From NCBI GenBank assembly GCA_037445085.1, contig JBBILG010000006.1, positions 1 through 38,728 of the forward strand: a stretch of DNA of 38,728 bases, written 5' to 3'. The position numbers and the translations under genes were made by a program. Below, one piece after another: positions 16,582 through 25,929 of this stretch. Below the pieces are notes generated by a model. That model was not told the DNA's origin and ran no database searches. It was given only the letters and a program-made list of their open reading frames with translations. The stretch comes from JBBILG01 sp037445085 (GTDB lineage Bacteria; Pseudomonadota; Gammaproteobacteria; Burkholderiales; Methylophilaceae). How positions within the stretch are numbered: position 1 is the first letter of the stretch; each line of letters begins with the position of its first letter.

Positions 16582-17579
16582 TTCCATGGGCGATGGTAGG
16601 CTCCCAGCGTGTGCTGCTGTCCTTCGGCGAGCCTGCCGAGCTGTGCCATCCAAGCCGGTGCAACGGCAAAATCCTGCACGCCGCGCAGGGCCGCGTCGAT
16701 GGCGGCGCGCCACACTGCCGTCACCTGCCCGACATAGGCCGGGCTGCGCTGGCGGCCCTCGATTTTGACGGCGGCGATGCCCATGCGCAGCATGTCCGGC
16801 AGCAGTTCCAGCGTGTTGAGGCTGGTCGGCTCTTCCAGCGCGTAATAGGTGGCGCCTCCGACATCGAAGCGGCCCTTGCACAGCGTGGGGTAGCCGGCGT
16901 TCTCGTCGGGGCCGTAGCGGTCCAGCAGCACACCGTTGAGGCGCGATTCCAGCCCCTTGGGCGTCTGCTGCCAGCGCACGGCCTTGGCTGGCGAACACAC
17001 CCCGGCGGTGTTGGGCGATTCTCCTGCGGCGTAGGAAGACAGCGCGCAGCGGCCTTCCACCATCACGCACAGCCCGCCGAAGCCGAACAGCTCGATCTCC
17101 ACCGGCGTGTTGCGCACCACGTTTTCCACCTGCGCCAGCGACAGCACGCGCGGCAGCACGGCGCGGCGGATACCGAACTGCTCGTGGTAAAAATTGATCG
17201 CCTCGTAGCTGGTGGCGGACGCCTGCACCGAAAGGTGCAGGCGCAGCTCCGGCCAGGTACGGCTGGCATAGCGCATCAGGCCGGCATCGGCCAGGATCAG
17301 CGCATCCACGCCCAGTTCCGTCGCGTCGTCCACCGCCTGGCGCCAGACATCCCAGTGTGCTGGCTGCGGGAAGGCGTTGAGCGCCAGCAGCGTCTTGCAG
17401 CCGTGTTGCCGCGCATAGCGGATGCCCTGCCGGGCCGTCTCGACGTCGAAATTCAGGCCGGCGAAGGCGCGCGCGTTGGTGGCGTTGCGGAAGCCGAAAT
17501 AGACGCAGTCGGCGCCGCTGTCCACCGCCACCTTGAGCGCAGGCAGGTTGCCGGCGGGACAGACCAGTTCAAGCGGCAT
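16578..17579 (-). CDS. ubiU: anaerobic ubiquinone biosynthesis protein UbiU (U32 family)
   Basis: UbiU is the partner of UbiV in oxygen-independent ubiquinone synthesis. The 333-residue protein begins MPLELVCPAGNLPALKVAVD, typical of family U32. It carries the expected cluster ligands Cys171 and Cys178 (CVMVEGRC), Cys195 (TAGVC) and Cys234 (YPTLC). It overlaps ubiV by four bases, and its start overlaps the end of the broken yhcC-like gene by 11 bases, so the three were one translation-coupled unit. Presence of UbiTUV indicates that ubiquinone is made during anaerobic growth. Confidence 0.95.
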   Translation of the reverse strand: MPLELVCPAGNLPALKVAVDSGADCVYFGFRNATNARAFAGLNFDVETARQGIRYARQHGCKTLLALNAFPQPAHWDVWRQAVDDATELGVDALILADAGLMRYASRTWPELRLHLSVQASATSYEAINFYHEQFGIRRAVLPRVLSLAQVENVVRNTPVEIELFGFGGLCVMVEGRCALSSYAAGESPNTAGVCSPAKAVRWQQTPKGLESRLNGVLLDRYGPDENAGYPTLCKGRFDVGGATYYALEEPTSLNTLELLPDMLRMGIAAVKIEGRQRSPAYVGQVTAVWRAAIDAALRGVQDFAVAPAWMAQLGRLAEGQQHTLGAYHRPWK

Positions 17580-18493
17580 GCCGCGCTTTCACGGGGATGC
17601 GGGGCTCGCCCGCGCGCGAACCCTGGCGGCCGCCGCGCCGGCGCAGTTCGTGCTCGATGTCGTTGAGGACATTCCATTTCTGCGCGCACCACGACGGCGC
17701 CAGCAGGATGTCCTTCGACGCCGTGGCGGTGACGCGGTGATAGACGATGTGCGGCGGAGTGCGCTCGATCAGATCAGCGCGGCTGGTAGCCACCGCGCCG
17801 CCACTGGTGGGCCAGCAAGGTGTGTCTGACCACGTGCAGCGGATGCAGCTTGAGGCCGTCCACCCCGATGTCCAGCACGGTGTCCAGCGTGGCGTGACAG
17901 TGGGACGCATCCTCGCCCGGCAGGCCGACGATCAGATGGGCGCACAGCGGGATGCCCCGCGCCCGCGCCGAGCGCGCCGTGTCGCGGTATTCGGCCAGGG
18001 TGTGGCCGCGGTTGATGCGTGCCAGCGTATCGTCGAAGGCCGATTGCAGGCCGAGTTCTAGCCAGACTTCCAGCCCTTCGCCGCGCAGGGCGTCGAGCAG
18101 GTCGAGCACGGCGGGCGAGACGCAGTCCGGGCGGGTGCCGACCGCGATGCCGACCATGTCGGGCTCGGCCAGCGCCGCGCGGTACAGGGCTTCCAGAACG
18201 CCGATGTCGGCGTAGGTGTTGGTATAGGCCTGGAAATAGGCGATGAAGCGGCGTGCGCCGGTCCTCGCGGCGATGACGCGGCGCGCCCGGGCAATCTGCG
18301 CAGGGAGGTCCGGGCGGGCGTCGGCGGCCGGGCTGAACGAGGCATTGTTGCAGAAAGTGCAGCCGCCGGTGCCCTTGCTGCCGTCGCGGTTGGGACAGGT
18401 AAAGCCGGCGTCGAGCGCGATCTTGTGCACGCGGGCGCCGTGGCGCCGCAGCAGGTCCTGACCCAGTGTATTGACTCTTTCGGACAACGTCAT
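17569..18493 (-). pseudogene. YhcC-like radical SAM protein (TIGR01212 type), frameshifted by a short deletion
   Basis: The N-terminal 240 residues are a normal radical SAM protein of the TIGR01212/YhcC type, with a cluster motif at Cys33, Cys45 and Cys48 (CPNRDG...GCTFC) and HPLHVVRHTLLAHQWRRGGYQP. Immediately after, the frame ends at TGA 17776-17774. The missing C-terminus continues in another frame as ADLIERTPPHIVYHRVTATA and on to ELRRRGGRQGSR. Compared with E. coli YhcC about ten residues are missing at the joint, so a deletion of about 30 bases that also shifts frame is the simplest reading, with the junction within 17776-17783. Function in the family is poorly defined. The start could also be ATG 18511. 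Assembly error cannot be excluded. Confidence 0.8.
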
Positions 18494-18617
18494 CTCGATA
18501 CTATAAAGCATATCTGAGGATTTTGTTATCCTGATTCTGCGCGTGCTGCGGCAGCGCCGGATGCTGCGCGGGGGTGCCATGCGTCTTCCCCGCCGGCACC
18601 CCTCCGTCTTGACCCGG

Positions 18618-19715
18618 TCAGCCGCTCAGCGCGCCGCGAATGACCGCCACGATCTCGCGCACCTGCTCGTCCTGCAGTTCCGGGTAGATGGGCAGGGACA
18701 GGCAGCGCGCCGCGACCGCCTCGGTCACTGGCAGGCTCACGCCCTGGCAATCTGCGGCGAACACGTTCTGCCGATGCAGCGGAACGGGGTAATAGATGGC
18801 GCAGGCGATGCCCGCCTTCTGCAGTGCGGCCACGATGGCCTCGCGCTGGTCGGTCAGCAGCGTGTACTGGTGGTACACGTGCACGCCGATGCCGTCCTCA
18901 TGTGGCGTTTCCACCGGCAGGTCGGCCATGAGTTCGCTGTAGAGATGGGCAACCCGGCGGCGGCTCTGGTTGAAGTGCTCGATGCGCTTGAGTTTGGCCC
19001 GCAGAATCACGGCCTGCAGCTCGTCGAGGCGGCTGTTGTAACCGATGACGTCGTGGTAGTAACGCACCTCCGAGCCGTGATTGCGCAGCATTTTCACCTT
19101 GGCGGCGACGGCGTCGTCCTGGGTGGTCACCAGGCCACCGTCACCGTAACAGCCCAGATTCTTGCTGGGAAAGAAGCTGAAGCCGGCGGCCAGGCCCAGG
19201 CTGCCGGTCTGTCTGCCGTTCACGCGGGCGCCGAACGACTGGGCGCAATCCTCGATGACCTTCAGACCCTGCGCGTCGGCCAGGGCCTGAATGGCGGCCA
19301 TGTCGCAGGGTTGGCCGAACAGATGAACCGGCATGATGGCCCTGGTCTTGGGGCCAATGGCCGCCGCGATGGTCTGCGGCGTGATGTTGAAGGCCCGGGG
19401 ATCGATATCGACGAACACCGGCCTGGCACCGACATGGCGGATGGCCTCGGCGGTGGCGATGAAGGTGAACGCCGAGGTGATGACCTCGTCACCCGGCCCG
19501 ATGCCCACGGCTTCCAGGGCGAGATGCAAAGCCTCGGTGCCGTTGGCCACGCCGATTGCATGCCTGACCCCCAGATACTCGGCCGCCTCTTGCTCGAAGG
19601 CCTGCACGTTGGGCCCCATGACGAAGGCGCAGGAATTCAGCACCTCCTGGATGCCGGCATCGATTTCGTCCTTGAGCGCGAGATATTGGGTTTTCAGATC
19701 GACCATGGGGATCAT
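18618..19715 (-). CDS. gnnB: DegT/DnrJ/EryC1 sugar aminotransferase, probable GnnB
   Basis: This 365-residue PLP-dependent sugar aminotransferase has the catalytic Lys185 in FSFFPSKNLGCYGDGG and the DegT signature ANGTEALHLALEAVGIGPGDEV. Together with the upstream oxidoreductase it would form UDP-GlcNAc3N: GnnA oxidises the 3-OH of UDP-GlcNAc and GnnB transaminates the ketone, allowing amide-linked acyl chains in lipid A (known in Acidithiobacillus and Leptospira). An alternative is the WbpE-type step of diamino-uronic acid synthesis, but no WbpA, WbpD or WbpI neighbours are present. The family is certain; the specific substrate is inferred from pairing. Confidence 0.7.
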   Translation of the reverse strand: MIPMVDLKTQYLALKDEIDAGIQEVLNSCAFVMGPNVQAFEQEAAEYLGVRHAIGVANGTEALHLALEAVGIGPGDEVITSAFTFIATAEAIRHVGARPVFVDIDPRAFNITPQTIAAAIGPKTRAIMPVHLFGQPCDMAAIQALADAQGLKVIEDCAQSFGARVNGRQTGSLGLAAGFSFFPSKNLGCYGDGGLVTTQDDAVAAKVKMLRNHGSEVRYYHDVIGYNSRLDELQAVILRAKLKRIEHFNQSRRRVAHLYSELMADLPVETPHEDGIGVHVYHQYTLLTDQREAIVAALQKAGIACAIYYPVPLHRQNVFAADCQGVSLPVTEAVAARCLSLPIYPELQDEQVREIVAVIRGALSG

Positions 19716-19814
19716 GGGAGGAGTCTCCTGATTGAGAAAATGAACGATGCGTGAATCCGGCGCGCCCGAGACTGGCCGCTTTGCGCAATCCCGGCGACTG
19801 ACTGCGTATGCCGT

Positions 19815-20762
19815 CTACGCCGCGGATTCGCGCTGGAGCAGCCGGCCGATTTCGATCGCCGTCGCCAGTGCGCGCCGCCCCGCCTGGCCGGACACCAGCG
19901 GCTCGCGCCCCTGACGGATGCAGGCGACGAAGTGCCTGATCTCCTCCATCAGCGCATCGCCGTTTTCGAACGCGGATTCCTCGCTGACGATCTCCGGCAC
20001 GCCGGGGAACATTTCCCGCTCACCCTTGCGATACCTGGCGAGGATGCGGTTCTGGAAATCGACCGAAACATAGGCGTTGGGCATGAACAGGCGCATCTTG
20101 CGCTCGACCTTGAGGCTGACCCGGCTGGCGGTGACATTGGCCACGCAGCCGTTCCTGAAGGTGATGCGCGCGTTGGCGATGTCGGTGTCGTTGGTCAGCA
20201 CGGTGACGCCCTTGGCGTCGATGCGCTCGACCTCGGCATCGACGATGTCGAGGATGATGTCGATGTCGTGGATCATCAAATCCAGCACCACGCTGACATC
20301 GTTGGCGCGTGGGTTGAAGGGCGCCAGGCGGTGCGATTCGATGAACAGCGGTTTGGCGCGGGTCAGGTCCAGGCCGAGCAGCGCGGCGTTGAAGCGCTCC
20401 AGATGGCCGACCATCAAACGCAGATCGTTCTCCCGGGCGATGCGGATCAACTCATCCGCCTCCTCGACGGTGACGGTAATCGGCTTTTCCACCAGCACGT
20501 GGGCGCCGGCCTCGAGGAAGTCGCGCGCGATTTCGAAATGCAGGCTGGTGGGAACGACGATGCTGACGGCGTCGACCCGGCCCAGCAGGGGGCGGTAATC
20601 GGTGAGCGCTTGTGTGTGGTTTTGCCCGGCGATGGCGCGGGCCTGCTCGGGATTGTTGTCCACCACCGCGATGAGTTCGCAATCCGCCAGGGTGGTGTAT
20701 TTCTGCGCGTGGAATTTGCCGAGGTAGCCGACGCCGATCACGGCGCATTTCAATGGTTTCAT
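19815..20762 (-). CDS. gnnA: Gfo/Idh/MocA oxidoreductase, probable UDP-GlcNAc 3-dehydrogenase GnnA
   Basis: This 315-residue NAD(P)-dependent oxidoreductase has an N-terminal Rossmann fold (CAVIGVGYLGKFHA, residues 6-19) and the family motif EKPI (92-95). A C-terminal Gfo/Idh domain with MIHDIDIILDIV follows. It lies 99 bases upstream of the aminotransferase gene on the same strand. This pairing matches the gnnA-gnnB arrangement for lipid A 2,3-diamino-sugar formation; WlbA/WbpB-type action on the uronic acid sugar is the alternative. The ATG at 20762 is preferred to the in-frame TTG at 20774. LpxA selectivity, which would test the idea, cannot be seen here because lpxA is outside the window. 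Confidence 0.7.
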   Translation of the reverse strand: MKPLKCAVIGVGYLGKFHAQKYTTLADCELIAVVDNNPEQARAIAGQNHTQALTDYRPLLGRVDAVSIVVPTSLHFEIARDFLEAGAHVLVEKPITVTVEEADELIRIARENDLRLMVGHLERFNAALLGLDLTRAKPLFIESHRLAPFNPRANDVSVVLDLMIHDIDIILDIVDAEVERIDAKGVTVLTNDTDIANARITFRNGCVANVTASRVSLKVERKMRLFMPNAYVSVDFQNRILARYRKGEREMFPGVPEIVSEESAFENGDALMEEIRHFVACIRQGREPLVSGQAGRRALATAIEIGRLLQRESAA

Positions 20763-20855
20763 GCCTGGACTCAATGTGGGGACAAAAAATGACCGGAGCC
20801 GCTGCTCATCGGGTGATGCGCCGCCGCCGCGGTGCAGATCGACCGGGAAAACGTA

Positions 20856-20885
20856 ATGTTAGCTCGGGCGGGGAATTGTTGCCAA
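20856..20885 (-). promoter_or_regulatory. possible promoter of the gnnA-gnnB pair
   Basis: Minus-strand TTGGCA (20885-20880) and TAACAT (20861-20856) are 18 bases apart and about 94 bases upstream of the gnnA start. The match is moderate. The remaining divergent region up to ndk shows no gene. Confidence 0.35.
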
Positions 20886-20990
20886 CACCCTGCTGACACG
20901 CGAGGGCGGCTTGCGGCTTCGCGAGGTTTATTTCACCACGCCGGAATGGTATCCTTATAAATTTTCATCCACTTGACTTCCGGAGCAACC

Positions 20991-21416
20991 ATGGCTGTCG
21001 AACGCACCCTCTCCATCATCAAACCCGATGCCGTCGCCAAGAACGTAATCGGCAAGATTTACTCCCGTTTCGAGAGCAACGGCCTCAAGATCGTCGCCGC
21101 CAGGATGGTGCAGCTCTCTCGGGCCGAGGCGGAGGGCTTCTACGCGGTGCACCGCGAGCGTTCGTTCTTCAAGGATCTGGTCAGCTTCATGATCTCCGGC
21201 CCGGTCATGGTGCAGGTGCTGGAAGGCGAAAATGCCGTGGCCCGGAACCGCGAGCTGATGGGCGCAACCAACCCGAAGGAAGCCGCGCCCGGCACCATCC
21301 GTGCCGACTTTGCCGAGAGCATCGACGCCAACGCCGTGCACGGCTCCGATTCGCCGGAAAATGCCGCGATCGAAATCGCCTATTTCTTCCCGTCCTCGCA
21401 GGTATACGCGCGATGA
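20991..21416 (+). CDS. ndk: nucleoside diphosphate kinase
   Basis: Ndk transfers the terminal phosphate of ATP to nucleoside diphosphates and balances NTP pools. The 141-residue protein has the usual length and the phospho-accepting His117 in NAVHGSDSPENA, with TLSIIKPDAV near the N-terminus. The ATG at 20991 is preceded by GGAG (20982-20985) five bases away. It heads the conserved betaproteobacterial cluster ndk-rlmN-pilW-rodZ-ispG-hisS. Confidence 0.98.
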   Translation: MAVERTLSIIKPDAVAKNVIGKIYSRFESNGLKIVAARMVQLSRAEAEGFYAVHRERSFFKDLVSFMISGPVMVQVLEGENAVARNRELMGATNPKEAAPGTIRADFAESIDANAVHGSDSPENAAIEIAYFFPSSQVYAR

Positions 21417-21523
21417 ATGAATGCATCATGCCGCCGAGGGCGCGGGAGTCGCAGCCTCTCCCGCATGGGCCCGCCTTTCCGTTGTCCCGGTGAACTCCGT
21501 GGCTGACGTCCCTGTCTTCAGGC

Positions 21524-22647
<1,124 letters not shown>

Positions 22648-22651
<4 letters not shown>

Positions 22652-23421
22652 AATACCTGATACCGCTTGTCGCCTTTCTAGTCATGGCCGGCTGCGCGCT
22701 GCAGCCCACCCGCGTCACCGATCCGGAGACACACAACCGCGCCAAGTTGCGGGTCGAACTGGGCAGTGGCTACTACGCCCAGGGGCAGATGGCCATCGCA
22801 CTGGAAGAGTTCACCCACGCCACACGCATCGATCCAGGCTATGCGCCTGCCTACGTCGGCCTGGGCCTGGTACGCGCGGCACTGGGGCAGGACGAGCTGG
22901 CCGAAACTCATTTCAGGCGTGCATTGCAGCTCGATCCGGAAAGCTCCGAAGCGCGCAACAATTACGGCACCTTCCTGTGCTCGCGCAATCGCATCGACGA
23001 GTCGCTGGAGCAGTTCAGCCAGGCGCTGAAGGATCCCCTGTATGCCACGCCGGAACTGGCCAACCTGAACGCCGGCCTGTGCGCGCTGAAGAAAAACGAC
23101 TTCGGCCTGGCCGAAAACCATCTCAACCGCGCCTTGCAACTGCGCCCGGGGCTGCGCCAGGCTTCCTTCGAGCTTGCCAACCTGCATTATCTGCGCGGTG
23201 ATCTGGTACAGGCGCGCCGCCACCTGGAACGGGCCATGACCGACATCGAACCGACCCCCGCCATGCTGTGGCTGGGCGTGCGCATCGAACGCGCGCTCGG
23301 CGATCGCGATGCCGAGGCGAGCTACGCCCTGCTGCTGCGCCACAAATACCCGGATTCCGAACAAACCAGGGCGCTGCTGGCGGAAACGAAGCAGGGCGCA
23401 TCCGGCGGAAAAACACCATGA
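22648..23421 (+). CDS. pilW: type IV pilus biogenesis/stability lipoprotein PilW (PilF)
   Basis: PilW is an outer-membrane lipoprotein made of TPR repeats that helps the PilQ secretin assemble and stabilises type IV pili. The 257-residue product has a lipoprotein signal peptide with lipobox VMAGC (Cys16), then at least five TPRs starting at residue 40 (GYYAQGQMAIALEEFTHAT). The start is TTG at 22648, overlapping the rlmN stop, with GGGAGA seven bases upstream; no other start gives a full signal peptide. It overlaps rodZ by four bases. Confidence 0.93.
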
Positions 23422-24245
23422 GTGCTCCTCTTGAAGCCGCACAGCCGGCCACCGACACCATGACCCTGGTCGGGGTGGGCCGTCTGCTGACGCAGGCACG
23501 CGAACAGGCCGGCCTGTCCCGCGAGGAAGCGGCTGCGCGGCTGCGCCTGAGCGCGCGGCAGATCGAGGCGCTGGAGGCGGGCAATCCGGAGGCGCTGCCG
23601 GGGCCGACCTTCGTGCGCGGCTTCATCCGCAACTATGCCAGGCTGCTCGAGATCGATGCACAGCCGCTGCTCGAATCCCTGCGCGATGTTGCGCCGGATG
23701 GCGGAGGCTCGCACATCAGCCTGCAGACCGAGAACATCCCCATCGACGGCGACGAGCCGACCCCTTGGCGCGCCTACCTGCTGATCGGCGTCGTGCTGCT
23801 CTTGCTGCTGGCGGCCTGGATGTGGTTCATGGACGACGGTGGCGAAAGGCTGGCGCCGACGCCCGCCGAGGTGCCCGCCCAGCCCCTGGAAAACGGCGAG
23901 ACCGCCCTGCCGCTGCAACCGCTGCCGCCCGCTCCGGAAGCCGTGCCCACCCTGCCGGCCGGGCCCGTGCCAGAGGCGCAGCCTGCCGCAGAGCTGCCCG
24001 TCCCGCAGCCCGCGCGCCTGCAGTTTTCCTGCACCCAGCCCGGCTGGGTCAGCGTGCGTGATCGTGACGACAAGGAAGTCCTCAACGCCACCCTGCCGGC
24101 CGGCGGCAGTCGCGTGGTGGAAGGCATGCCGCCCTTCAAGATCGTGCTCGGCAATGCCATCGGCATGCAGGTCACCTACAACGATGTGCCGGTCGATCTC
24201 GCCATGCACACCAGGGGCGGTGTGGCACGCTTCACCCTCGAATAG
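23418..24245 (+). CDS. rodZ: RodZ-like cytoskeletal/HTH membrane protein
   Basis: RodZ links the MreB cytoskeleton to cell-wall synthesis. The 275-residue protein has a cytoplasmic helix-turn-helix domain (about 18-85, with GRLLTQAREQAGLSREEAAARL) and a single membrane helix (about 119-138). A periplasmic Pro/Ala-rich linker and a C-terminal DUF4115 beta domain (FSCTQPGWVSVRDRDDKEVL...) follow. Its ATG overlaps the pilW stop. This neighbourhood, between pilW and ispG, is the usual one for the betaproteobacterial homolog. Confidence 0.9.
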   Translation: MSAPLEAAQPATDTMTLVGVGRLLTQAREQAGLSREEAAARLRLSARQIEALEAGNPEALPGPTFVRGFIRNYARLLEIDAQPLLESLRDVAPDGGGSHISLQTENIPIDGDEPTPWRAYLLIGVVLLLLLAAWMWFMDDGGERLAPTPAEVPAQPLENGETALPLQPLPPAPEAVPTLPAGPVPEAQPAAELPVPQPARLQFSCTQPGWVSVRDRDDKEVLNATLPAGGSRVVEGMPPFKIVLGNAIGMQVTYNDVPVDLAMHTRGGVARFTLE

Positions 24246-24257
24246 ACGGAGCCATCA

Positions 24258-25529
24258 GTGATAGAGCGCAAGCACAGGCGCGCCACCCGCCTGGTCATGG
24301 TGGGCAATGTCGCGGTGGGCGGCGACATGCCGGTGGTGGTGCAGTCCATGACCAACACCGACACCGCCGACGCCGAGGCCACGGCCCGCCAGGTGTACGA
24401 ACTGTGGCAGGCGGGCTCGGAGGTGGTGCGCATCACCGTCAATACCGCGGAAGCCGCCGCCCAGGTCGGCACCATCCGCAGGGAACTGGACGCCATGGGC
24501 TGCCCGGTGCCGCTGGTGGGCGATTTTCACTTCAACGGTCACAAGCTGCTGGCCCAGTATCCGGATTGCGCAGAGGCGCTGGCCAAGTACCGCATCAACC
24601 CCGGCAATGTCGGCAAGGGGGCCAGGCGCGACGAACAGTTTGCCGCCATGATCGGCATGGCCATCCGCTACGGCAAGCCAGTGCGCATCGGCGTCAACTG
24701 GGGCAGCCTGGACCAGGCCATGATGGCGCGCATGATGGACGAAAACGCGCGGCGCGCCGAGCCGCTGTCGGCCGAGGCACTGATGCGCGAGGCGCTCATC
24801 CGGTCGGCGCTGGAAAGCGCGCAGCAGGCCGAGATGCTGGGGCTGCCGGGCGACCGCATCGTCATCTCCTGCAAGGTGAGCGACGTGCAGGGCCTGGTCG
24901 GCATCTATCGCGAGCTGGCCTGCCGCTGCGACTATCCGCTGCATCTGGGCCTCACCGAGGCCGGCATGGGCTCCAAGGGCATCGTCGCCTCCACCGCGGC
25001 GCTGGCCGTGTTGCTGCAAGAAGGCATCGGCGACACCATTCGCGTTTCCCTCACCCCGGAACCGGGCGAGTCGCGCACCAAGGAAGTGGTGGTGGCCCAG
25101 GAAATCCTGCAGACCATGGGGATCCGCTCGTTCACCCCGCTGGTGACCGCCTGTCCCGGCTGCGGGCGCACCACATCGACCTTCTTCCAGGAGCTGGCGC
25201 AGAAAATCCAGCGCTACCTGCGCGAGCAGATGCCGGTGTGGCGCAGCCAGTATCCGGGCGTGGAAACCATGAACGTGGCGGTGATGGGCTGTGTGGTCAA
25301 TGGCCCGGGCGAATCCAGACTGGCCAACATCGGCATCAGCCTGCCGGGCACCGGCGAAGTGCCGGTGGCCCCGGTGTACGTGGACGGCGAGAAGACCGTC
25401 ACCCTCAAGGGCAACAACATTGCCGAGGAATTCCAGTCCATCGTGGAAGAGTACGTGCGCCGCAACTATGCCGAGGGCGGCAGGCTGCGGCGCGAGGACG
25501 GAACCATTCCCATCCACCCTGCCGGCTGA
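24258..25529 (+). CDS. ispG: 4-hydroxy-3-methylbut-2-enyl diphosphate synthase IspG
   Basis: IspG converts MEcPP to HMBPP in the methylerythritol phosphate pathway of isoprenoid synthesis, using a 4Fe-4S cluster. The 423-residue protein contains VVVQSMTNTDTAD near the N-terminus and cluster ligands in TACPGCGRTT (two Cys) and VMGCVVNGPGES. The start is GTG at 24258 with ACGGAG six bases before it. It follows rodZ by 12 bases, and products of this pathway feed the quinone side chain. Confidence 0.97.
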   Translation: MIERKHRRATRLVMVGNVAVGGDMPVVVQSMTNTDTADAEATARQVYELWQAGSEVVRITVNTAEAAAQVGTIRRELDAMGCPVPLVGDFHFNGHKLLAQYPDCAEALAKYRINPGNVGKGARRDEQFAAMIGMAIRYGKPVRIGVNWGSLDQAMMARMMDENARRAEPLSAEALMREALIRSALESAQQAEMLGLPGDRIVISCKVSDVQGLVGIYRELACRCDYPLHLGLTEAGMGSKGIVASTAALAVLLQEGIGDTIRVSLTPEPGESRTKEVVVAQEILQTMGIRSFTPLVTACPGCGRTTSTFFQELAQKIQRYLREQMPVWRSQYPGVETMNVAVMGCVVNGPGESRLANIGISLPGTGEVPVAPVYVDGEKTVTLKGNNIAEEFQSIVEEYVRRNYAEGGRLRREDGTIPIHPAG

Positions 25530-25596
25530 TGTTTGAGCGCGCCTCCGTCAGGCGCCAATATCACAATCGTTATAACCAGCGTTGCGGAAGTGCATC

Positions 25597-25820
25597 ATGC
25601 CAGCCCTCGAGCTCACCCGGACCGGCAATTCCGTCGGCCTCATCCGGCCCCAAGGAGGTGCTGGCGCGCCTCAAGCCGGAAAGGGGTGACACCGTTTGCC
25701 TCACCGATACGCCGGGCAGTGTGACGCTGACGCCACATGATCCCGAATTCGGGGCACAGATGAAAGCCGCGCGCGATCATGAAAGAACGCCGCGCCGTGC
25801 TGCGGGAATTCGCCAAATGC
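25597..25820 (+). pseudogene. decayed AbrB/MazE-type antitoxin gene
   Basis: Three frames together encode one AbrB-family antitoxin. ATG 25597 gives MPALELTRTGNSVGLIRP; an extra C near 25648-25651 then shifts frame to PKEVLARLKPERGDTVCLTD and TPGSVTLTPHDPEFGAQMKAARD. A second shift near 25775-25780 gives MKERRAVLREFAK. Such antitoxins are normally followed by a Doc/Fic or PIN-type toxin gene, but nothing like a toxin is visible between here and hisS. The intact reading frame would be about 75 residues. The repeat at 25861-25888 follows. Confidence 0.8.
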
Positions 25821-25860
25821 CGGCCGGGTGCGCCGCAACAGCGCTCCGCGCTGAATGTCC

Positions 25861-25888
25861 CGTCATTCCGGCGCAGGCCGGAATCCAG
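25861..25888. repeat. palindromic REP-like repeat
   Basis: The core ATTCCGGC-GCAG-GCCGGAAT is an exact palindrome with 8-base arms, flanked by CGTC and CCAG. It resembles the abundant intergenic CGTCATTCC..GGAATCCAG repeats of many proteobacterial genomes. A degenerate half-copy lies at about 37558-37570. Confidence 0.65.
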
Positions 25889-25929
25889 TAGAATGCGCCA
25901 TCCTTCTACCGGTTTTCAGCCCCAAAACA

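Noticed and set aside
17569..17910. Programmed frameshift in the yhcC-like gene
   Set aside because: About ten conserved residues are missing at the joint, which a one-base slip cannot explain, and no slippery heptamer is evident.
24255..25517. 420-codon open frame exactly antisense to ispG
   Set aside because: ispG is certain; the antisense product is low-complexity His/Ala/Gly-rich and begins and ends with the shadow of ispG.
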